A stretch of 64,000 bases of DNA from Brevibacillus sedimenti. GTDB taxonomy: Bacteria > Bacillota > Bacilli > Brevibacillales > Brevibacillaceae. The notes beneath the pieces are model-generated. The model was given only the letters and a program-made list of their open reading frames with translations, was not told the origin of the DNA and ran no database searches. The stretch covers positions 3,845,001 through 3,909,000 of the forward strand of contig NZ_CP064048.1 in assembly GCF_020923495.1 (NCBI RefSeq), given 5' to 3'. Made by a program: the position numbers and the translations under genes. Shown piece by piece: positions 42,858 to 49,631 of this stretch (its first letter is position 1; every line of letters begins with the position of its first letter).

Positions 42858-43571
42858 TCATGCTATCGTTGGTTTTGTTTTTTTCGTCAACTTGGCGATG
42901 ATTTTATTCATCAGCATCCAAAGAATAAACCCAACATACCCGCCGAATGTGTTCAAAATTAGATCATCAACATCAAAATATCCCAGCTTCGTAGTAACTT
43001 GGATAATCTCGATCGCCAAGCTAAATGCAAGGGAATAACCGAGAATTCTTAATGCGGATCTAGCTTTCGAAAACAGTACTGGCAGCAGCACACCGAAAGG
43101 CAGGAATATCAAAATATTTCCGAAGGTGTTGAAAAACCACGTATTAAAATTATAGTGCTCAAAATTCAGGAGATAGGTAATGATATTTTTAAATGGAACC
43201 AGGTTATAACGACTTGTGGGTTCAACACCCGAGGTTATTACATGCTCCCGAGAACTCAATCTAAACTCATCAAAAAAGAGTAGTTGAAGTACCACCGCAA
43301 TGTAGATCAATAACCCGATCCAGGCGCACCCATTAATCCACTGCTTATAAGGAAAGATGGCTTTTTCCAAGCTCTTGCCAACTTTTTCCGTATCACCAAA
43401 AGCGTTAATTGCCATTTGTATAGACTCTGACTCCGAAAAACCTTTTGCTATATACTCCGCTTTTAACTGCGTAAGATGATCCAAAAATTCAGTGTAGAGT
43501 TCATGTTTTTCTTCTTCCGAGACATCAATGTTTGCAATGATTTTTTTAAGATATGAATCGAAAGGATTCAT
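42858..43571 (-). CDS. VanZ-family membrane protein with N-terminal permease-prefix domain
   Basis: This 237-residue protein has two parts. Residues 1 to about 65 are a helical domain with ISEEEKHELYTEFLDHL-like and FSESESIQMAINAFGD motifs, as found at the N-terminus of DUF1700/permease-prefix proteins that pair with PadR regulators. The rest is a VanZ-like domain with four helices (FNTFGNILIFLPFGVLLPVLF; ALRILGYSLAFSLAIEIIQVTTKLGYFDVDDLILNTFGG in parts). The start overlaps the PadR stop by 4 bases. Base composition is clearly more AT-rich than the iol region. VanZ proteins affect cell-envelope antibiotic tolerance in some hosts; the role here is unknown. Confidence 0.82.
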   Translation of the reverse strand: MNPFDSYLKKIIANIDVSEEEKHELYTEFLDHLTQLKAEYIAKGFSESESIQMAINAFGDTEKVGKSLEKAIFPYKQWINGCAWIGLLIYIAVVLQLLFFDEFRLSSREHVITSGVEPTSRYNLVPFKNIITYLLNFEHYNFNTWFFNTFGNILIFLPFGVLLPVLFSKARSALRILGYSLAFSLAIEIIQVTTKLGYFDVDDLILNTFGGYVGFILWMLMNKIIAKLTKKTKPTIA

Positions 43572-43897
43572 GCGAATTCCACCTTTCTGCATGCTTGAAT
43601 AAGAAGATTTATCTGATTCCATGATCGTAATTTTTCTTGCAATTCCGCTTTCCCTTCGTTCGTAAGGGAGTAGAATTTCCTCCGTCCCGTTTCTTCATTC
43701 TCTACCCAATAGGATCTCAACAATCCCTTTTTCTCCAACCGTTTCAGAGCAGGATATAGCGTTCCCTGGCTCATCAAATATTCACCGTTACTAAGAGCCT
43801 TTAGCTGCTGGATAATGTCATATCCATATGTATCCTGCCGGCCAATAATAGAAAGAAGTAGGATATCAATACTCCCCTTTAATATCTCCTTATCCAT
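43568..43897 (-). CDS. PadR family transcriptional regulator
   Basis: This 109-residue winged-helix protein has the PadR pattern ILKGSIDILLLSIIGRQDTYGYDIIQQL, MSQGTLYPALKRLEKKGLL and GRRKFYSLTNEGKAEL. AGGAGG lies 9 bases before ATG 43897. It is translationally coupled to the VanZ/prefix-domain gene, a common pairing in which the regulator controls its own operon. Neighbours on both sides are unrelated, and the pair is AT-rich, which suggests horizontal transfer. Confidence 0.9.
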   Translation of the reverse strand: MDKEILKGSIDILLLSIIGRQDTYGYDIIQQLKALSNGEYLMSQGTLYPALKRLEKKGLLRSYWVENEETGRRKFYSLTNEGKAELQEKLRSWNQINLLIQACRKVEFA

Positions 43898-44036
43898 ATG
43901 TTTACACCTCCTGGTAGACATTGTATAGCAACATATGTCGCTTTACAAGGTAATACGGTAAAAAAATTTTGGTGAGCATTAAGCACTCCCAACGACTGAA
44001 CGCAATAGAAATGATGTTCTCCAAGAGTCGCTCGGC

Positions 44037-44067
44037 CGTCCCCGGGGTAATCCCTGGGGTTTTTGTT
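44037..44067 (+). terminator. Terminator-like dispersed repeat, copy A
   Basis: CCGTCCCCGGGG-TAAT-CCCTGGGG followed by TTTTTG. A very similar sequence lies at 53010-53041. No plus-strand gene ends here, so it may be the remnant of a mobile element or lost gene. Confidence 0.5.
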
Positions 44068-44157
44068 TAGCAAATATAAATGGGGTGATTAGAATCGAAA
44101 TTCTCGAAACAGTCAAAGCCACATTGTGGTAAAATAGGTGGAAGTTTTAATGTTTGT

Positions 44158-44174
44158 GAGGAGGTTACCCTATG
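44158..44174 (+). promoter_or_regulatory. Orphaned ribosome binding site and start codon of the interrupted gene
   Basis: GAGGAGG at 44158-44164, 7 bases, ATG at 44172-44174, with a promoter -10 TGGTAAAAT at about 44127-44135. The IS21 element begins directly after this ATG, which is part of the left target duplication TATG. Confidence 0.8.
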
Positions 44175-44286
44175 TGTCACCGCCGGGATATAATTGACCC
44201 AGGTTCGCCGGAAAGAAAATGACCCACCCATAGCGAATATATCCCCTTCGTAATTAACGGCCAAGTTAATCTTCGGAGGGAGACAC

Positions 44287-45510
44287 ATGCTAAGGAGTGG
44301 GATAGTGATATCGTTACATACCATGAGGGCAGAAGGCAAGAGTATTCGTGAAATTGCCCGTCTAACGGGGCATTCTCGAAATACAGTTCGCCGATATCTC
44401 CGGGGTGAATTCTCCCCCGAAAAGGGAACCCGTAAATCTCGTGGTTCCAAGCTTGATCCGTATAAACCGTTCCTGCAGGAACGTCTTCAAGAAGGTATCT
44501 ATAACTGCGAGGTTTTATTCGATCTTCTACGAGAAAAGGGGTATACCGGGGGACGTACCATCTTGAAAGACTATGTGAAGGACTTCCGTCCTCCCAAACA
44601 AGTTCCCGCTGTTCTTCGTTACGAGACGAAACCTGGTGAATATGCACAGGTCGACTGGGGACTGTGTGATTACGTAGATTTGGACGGTACAGTCCGAAAA
44701 GTGCCGGTATTTGTCATGGTATTGGGGTACTCTCGTTCCACCTATATAGAGTTCACTAAGCGTTGTGACATTCACAGCTTTCTTCGTTGCTTGATTCATG
44801 CTTTTGAATATTTTGGGGGCATCCCAAAGGTAATGCTGACCGACCAGATGAAAACCGTCGTACTGGGCATGGGAGATGATCGAAAACCTCGCTGGCATCC
44901 GCTTTTTGCCGACTTTGCTGCAGCGATTGGGCTTGTTCCAAAAGTATGCAAAGTTCGACGCCCCGAAACAAAGGGAAAAGTGGAACGAGGCGTTCAATAC
45001 GTAAAAAACAACTTTCTTCCTGGCAAACGCTTCGTTGATTTACAGGATCTCAATCAACAAGCCCTACACTGGTGCGAGCGGATTAACCGCCGTATTCATG
45101 GAACAACCGGCGAACGTCCCATCGACCGACTCCGTGAGGAAAATCTGTCGCCTATCCCTTCAGCTGAACGATGGGAAAAATACTTGCATGAACCGAGACA
45201 GGTCAGCCGAGACGGATTTGTTAGCTACGATGGTGTACGATATGGGGTTCCATGGAGGTACAGTGGACGTGAGGGTACCGTGCGAGAAGTGAATGGGTGG
45301 GTGGAAATCTGGGCCGACGGCACATGTATTGCTCGACACCAAAAGGTCTATCGATCCCGTGCAACTGTTTTTTGTGAAAACCAGTATGCAGGTCTTACGA
45401 CTGCTCAAGGATATGCCTATCCACGTCCGCAAGCCCGACAGATTTCATCGCAGCAAGTGGAAGTGCGTTCGCTGGATGTCTATGAGCAGCTGACGGGGGT
45501 GGGAGCATGA
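44287..45510 (+). CDS. istA: IS21 transposase
   Basis: This 407-residue DDE transposase has an N-terminal helix-turn-helix (SIREIARLTGHSRNTVRRYLRG). Its catalytic core shows the first Asp in EYAQVDWG, the second in VMLTDQMKT and the Glu in KGKVERGVQYVKNNF. GGAGGG lies before ATG 44287. It overlaps istB by 4 bases (ATGA), the standard arrangement that couples the two genes. Confidence 0.95.
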   Translation: MLRSGIVISLHTMRAEGKSIREIARLTGHSRNTVRRYLRGEFSPEKGTRKSRGSKLDPYKPFLQERLQEGIYNCEVLFDLLREKGYTGGRTILKDYVKDFRPPKQVPAVLRYETKPGEYAQVDWGLCDYVDLDGTVRKVPVFVMVLGYSRSTYIEFTKRCDIHSFLRCLIHAFEYFGGIPKVMLTDQMKTVVLGMGDDRKPRWHPLFADFAAAIGLVPKVCKVRRPETKGKVERGVQYVKNNFLPGKRFVDLQDLNQQALHWCERINRRIHGTTGERPIDRLREENLSPIPSAERWEKYLHEPRQVSRDGFVSYDGVRYGVPWRYSGREGTVREVNGWVEIWADGTCIARHQKVYRSRATVFCENQYAGLTTAQGYAYPRPQARQISSQQVEVRSLDVYEQLTGVGA

Positions 45511-46274
45511 TTGAACTGGAACAGGCACGGCTACGTCTTGAGGAACTTGGGCTTCAGCAAGCGGCTCTACTCTTGGATGCCCATTTGGAAGCGGCAAGTC
45601 ATGGACAGCCCACCTATCTGTCCTTTCTCAACATGCTTCTAGATGCAGAGATAGCGGAACGTCAAAAACGGAATATGGAGGTACGCACCAAACTCGCACA
45701 CTTGCCTTACCGAAAAACGCTGGAGGAGTTCGATTTTGCTTTCCAACCCAGCATTGACGAACGGTTGATTCGAGAGCTGGCCACGATGACTTTTGTAACC
45801 CGACACGAGAATGTCTTGTTCTTAGGGCCTCCCGGAGTAGGAAAAAGTCATCTGGCGGTGGCGTTGGCTGTAGAAGCCATCTCGCAAGGGATATCCGTTT
45901 ACTTTGTCAGTCTCTCGCAACTCATCGAAGATCTGCGAAAAGCTTACACGGAAAACAGGCTGGATAAACGCCTACGCATCTATATTCGACCAAAGCTCCT
46001 GATTATTGACGAAATTGGTTACTTACCGTTTGACAGTTTGGCAGCTAACCTCTTTTTCCAGGTAGTAAGTGCAAGATACGAGAGAGGGAGTATTCTGTTG
46101 ACCAGCAACAAGAGTTTCGGTGAATGGGGGGAACTGATGGGCGATCCGATACTTGCTACGGCTATCCTGGATCGGCTCTTACACCATTCCCACATCGTCA
46201 ATATTAGGGGGAATAGTTACCGACTTCGTGAGAAGATGAGGACTGGAGCCTACGGCTCCCCCTCTACCACCTAA
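45507..46274 (+). CDS. istB: IS21 helper ATPase
   Basis: This 255-residue AAA+ ATPase is related to DnaC. It shows Walker A FLGPPGVGKSHLAVAL, Walker B LLIIDEIGYLPFD, and sensor I SILLTSNKSFGEWG. IstB helps IstA select targets and assemble the strand-transfer complex. The C-terminal HSHIVNIRGNSYRLREK is typical. Its stop lies 71 bases before the IS right end. Confidence 0.95.
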   Translation: MIELEQARLRLEELGLQQAALLLDAHLEAASHGQPTYLSFLNMLLDAEIAERQKRNMEVRTKLAHLPYRKTLEEFDFAFQPSIDERLIRELATMTFVTRHENVLFLGPPGVGKSHLAVALAVEAISQGISVYFVSLSQLIEDLRKAYTENRLDKRLRIYIRPKLLIIDEIGYLPFDSLAANLFFQVVSARYERGSILLTSNKSFGEWGELMGDPILATAILDRLLHHSHIVNIRGNSYRLREKMRTGAYGSPSTT

Positions 46275-46346
46275 CCAACAAAAAATCGCCGGGTGGGTCA
46301 ATTCTAAACCGGCGATGGTGGGTCAAAATAAAGTCGGCGTTGACAT

Positions 46347-46529
46347 ATGTTCCGAAATAAAATTTATTGGATGTTACTCACTCCTTTTTTGGCAATTGCA
46401 GTAATACTGGCTTTTTGGTTACCTCCAAAACAAAAACCACTTACATTGCTTGTCGTAATCGTATTCTGGGCAGTGTATTATCTCTGGGATTCTTTCGACA
46501 AAAATCTTAAATCCAACAAACAACCATAA
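46347..46529 (+). CDS. Small two-helix membrane protein, its ribosome binding site separated by IS21
   Basis: This 60-residue product begins MFRNKIYWMLLTPFLAIAVI and has two hydrophobic helices around a PPKQKP turn. Its ATG survives as the right copy of the TATG target duplication, but its strong GAGGAGG and promoter now lie 2.17 kb upstream, left of the element. The sequence before the ATG is now the IS end, without a ribosome binding site. The IS end does supply TTGACA at 46340-46345, which could pair with TTTATT at 46363-46368. The family is not recognised. I expect little or no translation. Confidence 0.6.
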   Translation: MFRNKIYWMLLTPFLAIAVILAFWLPPKQKPLTLLVVIVFWAVYYLWDSFDKNLKSNKQP

Positions 46530-46585
46530 TCTCCCTACACATTGGTTAATTACGATTTACCGGGGTGTGTAACCATTTTGTACAA

Positions 46586-47005
46586 TTAATAGGCAAAGGC
46601 CATCGTAAATTGTTGAACAATTCCGTTCGTCATAACGTCGGTCATTTTAAGTGCTTGTGCTTCAATCCTGTCACTTAATGCAATGTTTTTCTACATAGTT
46701 TCCGGCGATACGGGCAGCCACTTCGCTGCTGAGCAGCCTCAAATGTTTATACAACATGTCTCTCCATTCCTCTGTGGACCATTAATTCTGCCCAGAAGGC
46801 AGCAATCTCATCCGCATTGCGAACCAACGTTTCTGGGCATCTACAGCTGCTGTGGTATTGCCTGTTTTCAGCGCCTGAACCAGTTCAGCCGCTATCGTAA
46901 AATGTCAGGCTCAACAAATCGCCAAGTCGTGCTGCGATTGCCTTTCCATAAAAAGGTTCAAGGGCGGCTGCAAAATCTGTGGGATTCCGAAGAAGCCTTT
47001 TAATG
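46586..47005 (-). pseudogene. Decayed gene of a family often labelled 'acetylglutamate kinase' in Bacillales
   Basis: Minus-strand translation in several frames gives pieces of one protein: DETIKRLLRNPTDFAAALEPFYG, then ARLGDLLSLTFY, LVQALKTGNTTAAVDAQKRW, NADEIAAFWAEL, LYKHLRLLSSEVAARIAGNY, DRIEAQALKMTDVMTNGIVQ. I know this pattern from a Bacillales family of about 160 residues whose usual label is probably wrong. At least three frameshifts and a stop break it, and the 5' end is missing. Confidence 0.65.
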
Positions 47006-47051
47006 GTTTCATCCTTATCACGTTTGTGCTTATACCTACTTTGTAAAAAGA

Positions 47052-47387
47052 TTGGCCGTTATTCGATCGTTTTCCGTTCTGGTTTCCCCTGTTCAGCAAG
47101 TGTGGCATTCGGTGTTTGATCATTATACCAATCAATATGCGCGCTGGATTCGTGTACTTGCAGGTGTAGTACTTGCCGTTGGAATTATCAGTGGAGTCGT
47201 ACTCTGGATGATTGACGAGAGACACTTCTTTCTCACCCTCGTGTCCCCTCTGGTTTACTCTATTGTCAGCAGTATCTTAATGTATGGGTTTGCAGAAATC
47301 ATTGAGATCCTGTATCGGCTCTACCAGCGATTCGATGCAGTGGATAGCATCAACAGATCTCTTGAACATTTACGTGAGACAAAATAG
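47052..47387 (+). CDS. Small membrane protein, probably 5'-truncated
   Basis: This ORF of up to 111 codons has two membrane helices (WIRVLAGVVLAVGIISGVVLWMI; FLTLVSPLVYSIVSSILMYGFAEIIEIL) and an amphipathic C-terminus (YRLYQRFDAVDSINRSLEHL). It has no clear ribosome binding site; possible starts are TTG 47052 or GTG 47100. It directly abuts the decayed gene on its left, which suggests that a rearrangement removed its beginning. A terminator follows its stop. Confidence 0.4.
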   Translation: MAVIRSFSVLVSPVQQVWHSVFDHYTNQYARWIRVLAGVVLAVGIISGVVLWMIDERHFFLTLVSPLVYSIVSSILMYGFAEIIEILYRLYQRFDAVDSINRSLEHLRETK

Positions 47388-47411
47388 CCGCCAGTAAAAG
47401 GCGGCTTTTCT
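47386..47411 (+). terminator. Terminator between convergent genes
   Basis: AGCCGCC / GGCGGCT stem followed by TTTTCTT. Confidence 0.75.
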
Positions 47412-47447
47412 TATGACATACCCTTCATGTCCTTTCGCACAAGCGAC

Positions 47448-48326
47448 TTATTTTTGGTGATCATAACAATAAATTTTTCCTTTAAATCGGGCGGGATTGG
47501 CCAAACAGTACTCTTTTACCTTTTGGGGCACTGGCTTGCCGCAGCCGGCGCACTTTGCCCGCTCATCACCTTTTGTTTGTTGAGCAGCAAGGCTGTTCCC
47601 TTTCAGACTGTCAGTATGCAATGCTCGAATTGCCGGATCGGTGATATTGGCTTGTTTTAACGCCAAATACATCTCGTCAATCTGCTCAGCCGTAAATTTG
47701 CTTTTCTTCTCTGTCAGTTTGACGTAGTTTATCTTTCGTTCAATGAATTCCGTCAACTCTATGTCATATACAATCAGGTCATTGGAAGAAATCTTCCGTA
47801 ACGCTGGATCGACACTAAACGTAGCCCGTCTGGTAAATGAGATTAGGGAAACGATATCTTTTCGTGATGCGTTTGTAATCTTTCGTACGATTTCAATATG
47901 TCCATAATTTTGATGAAAAGGATTCATCATGGTAAATCGATTGTTAACGTTCCACTGTTTGTCGTCTCGCCCTCCTTTGATCTCCCCTTGATAATTCTTC
48001 GTCTCAATAACAAAAATGGCATACGGTGTAAGGAGTACGTGGTCAATCTGAGAATAGCCAGACTTCGCTGCTGGGTTTGTCACCAGAAGGTCAGCAAGAT
48101 GCTTATACTCTTTTGGCATCTGGTCCAACTGAATATTTACCTTGTACTCACCGATTTCCCCTTTTCTCACAGATTTTTTCTGCTGCTCTTGTTTATTTTT
48201 ATTTTGCGTCACCTTTTTCGTGGCAGGTTCCTCTTTTTTTGACTGAAAGAGACCAAGTATTTTGGATATCAAGAGTAACACTCCTTGGAGAAATGCTATT
48301 GCTGCTCCGTAAAATTTCAATCTCAA
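47448..48326 (-). CDS. NERD-domain (nuclease-related) protein with N-terminal membrane segment and C-terminal zinc-finger-like tail
   Basis: This 292-residue protein has a hydrophobic N-terminus (AAIAFLQGVLLLISKILGLF), a Lys-rich linker, then a NERD domain at about residues 55-165. Visible are GEIGEYKVNIQL, SQIDHVLLTPYAIFVIETKNYQG and W, which supply the nuclease-like Asp, Glu and Lys. The tail has CAGCGKP...YCLANPARFKGKIYCYDH, a likely metal site. NERD proteins are thought to act in DNA processing. The start is uncertain (TTG 48326 with AAGAAGAGAA, or a GTG at about 48281). It lies 24 bases after the SRA-like gene and is probably co-transcribed. Confidence 0.8.
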   Translation of the reverse strand: MRLKFYGAAIAFLQGVLLLISKILGLFQSKKEEPATKKVTQNKNKQEQQKKSVRKGEIGEYKVNIQLDQMPKEYKHLADLLVTNPAAKSGYSQIDHVLLTPYAIFVIETKNYQGEIKGGRDDKQWNVNNRFTMMNPFHQNYGHIEIVRKITNASRKDIVSLISFTRRATFSVDPALRKISSNDLIVYDIELTEFIERKINYVKLTEKKSKFTAEQIDEMYLALKQANITDPAIRALHTDSLKGNSLAAQQTKGDERAKCAGCGKPVPQKVKEYCLANPARFKGKIYCYDHQK

Positions 48327-48350
48327 TTCTCTTCTTATTTCGCTAAGTCA

Positions 48351-48818
48351 TCACTTAAATGAACCCTTCTGAGGTAACTCCGCTTCGATCGGCATCAACT
48401 CAAACACAATTACTTTCCGATTTTGTCCCTTGTTGTCCTTGTCCTTTACCCTATATCCAACACAGAGTATCTGACCAACGTACTTCACATACCCGGTTCG
48501 GACGTACTCAAAGAGGTGTATATCCTTCCCGTCCTTTTCATGCTCTAAAATTGCTTTATTTCCCCTGATGAACTGCATATCCCCTTCTTGTCCTTCACCG
48601 GTATAGAGGAATATGCCATTTTCTGTCCAGCCATCTTTGTAGCCATATTCTTCTCCTCTGTCCCCTGTGAAGATCATGATAAAAGGGTGTTTCGAAGGTG
48701 TTGATATCCCACCGTATCGTTGGCCGCCATACATGTCATGCAAATCACGTCGACGATACTCTTTACCTGTCTTGAAAACGTCTACCATTTTACTTTGGGA
48801 CTTATCTCGTAAATTCAT
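48351..48818 (-). CDS. Stand-alone ScoMcrA-like SRA-type (modified-DNA reader) domain protein
   Basis: This 155-residue protein has EYRRRDLHDMYGGQRYGGIS, HPFIMIFTGDRGEEYGYKDGW, FLYTGEGQEGDMQFIRGN, and HLFEYVRTGYVKYVGQILCVGY. I recognise these as the pattern of the N-terminal SRA-like domain of ScoMcrA-type type IV restriction enzymes. Those enzymes carry an HNH nuclease domain after it; here the protein ends, and a NERD-domain gene follows instead. ATG 48818 follows GGAG with a spacing of 8. Base composition is AT-rich. A modified-DNA-binding role is inferred from the family. Confidence 0.72.
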   Translation of the reverse strand: MNLRDKSQSKMVDVFKTGKEYRRRDLHDMYGGQRYGGISTPSKHPFIMIFTGDRGEEYGYKDGWTENGIFLYTGEGQEGDMQFIRGNKAILEHEKDGKDIHLFEYVRTGYVKYVGQILCVGYRVKDKDNKGQNRKVIVFELMPIEAELPQKGSFK

Positions 48819-49028
48819 CGCAGTCACTCCACAAAAAACGACATGATCTAGTAAAATTTTACACCAATAGTTTCAATAATAGTAGATCATTGGCCCCAAC
48901 AATTCAATATCACTAGCATGTACGTACGTAAATCAGGGTGTTTCACATAAAAACTACTTGGGATAACCTCCTACTTTAGGATCACGAATCATCTCCCTCA
49001 CCATTTCTGATCGCCCGCAACTGTAAAC

Positions 49029-49079
49029 AAAAAAACATCAGGGATTTCTCTGATTCCAAAGAGAATTACCCTGATGTTT
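49029..49079 (-). terminator. Terminator of the VOC gene
   Basis: ACATCAGGG / CCCTGATGT stem with an inner TTCTCT/AGAGAA stem, followed by TTTTTTTG on the minus strand. Confidence 0.85.
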
Positions 49080-49111
49080 CTGCTCTTGTCCGAATCGGTC
49101 AAAGCGATGAG

Positions 49112-49519
<408 letters not shown>

Positions 49520-49631
49520 TCAAACTCTCACGTTTTTCCAAGGCGAGAAAAGGATGATGGTGGAGTTCGCCTGCTTCTTGCCGGCATAGCCACCGCCCCT
49601 TACTCGAGCAGTTCATCATGCATTCTCTCTT

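Larger units (their letters stand above)
44175..46345 (+). mobile_element. Complete IS21-family insertion sequence
   Basis: The 2,171-base element carries istA and istB. The left end TGTCACCGCCGG and right end (inverted) TGTCAACGCCG are imperfect terminal repeats, each followed by two further related segments ending in TTGACCCACC-type repeats, as usual for IS21 multiple terminal repeats. A TATG direct repeat flanks the element (44171-44174 and 46346-46349), which fits the 4-base target duplication of the family. Both ORFs are intact, so the copy is probably recent and active. Confidence 0.92.

Noticed and set aside
48828..49111. Possible fragment of a recombinase on the minus strand (SEMVREMIRDPK...)
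   Set aside because: Only about 20 codons look protein-like; not enough to assign.
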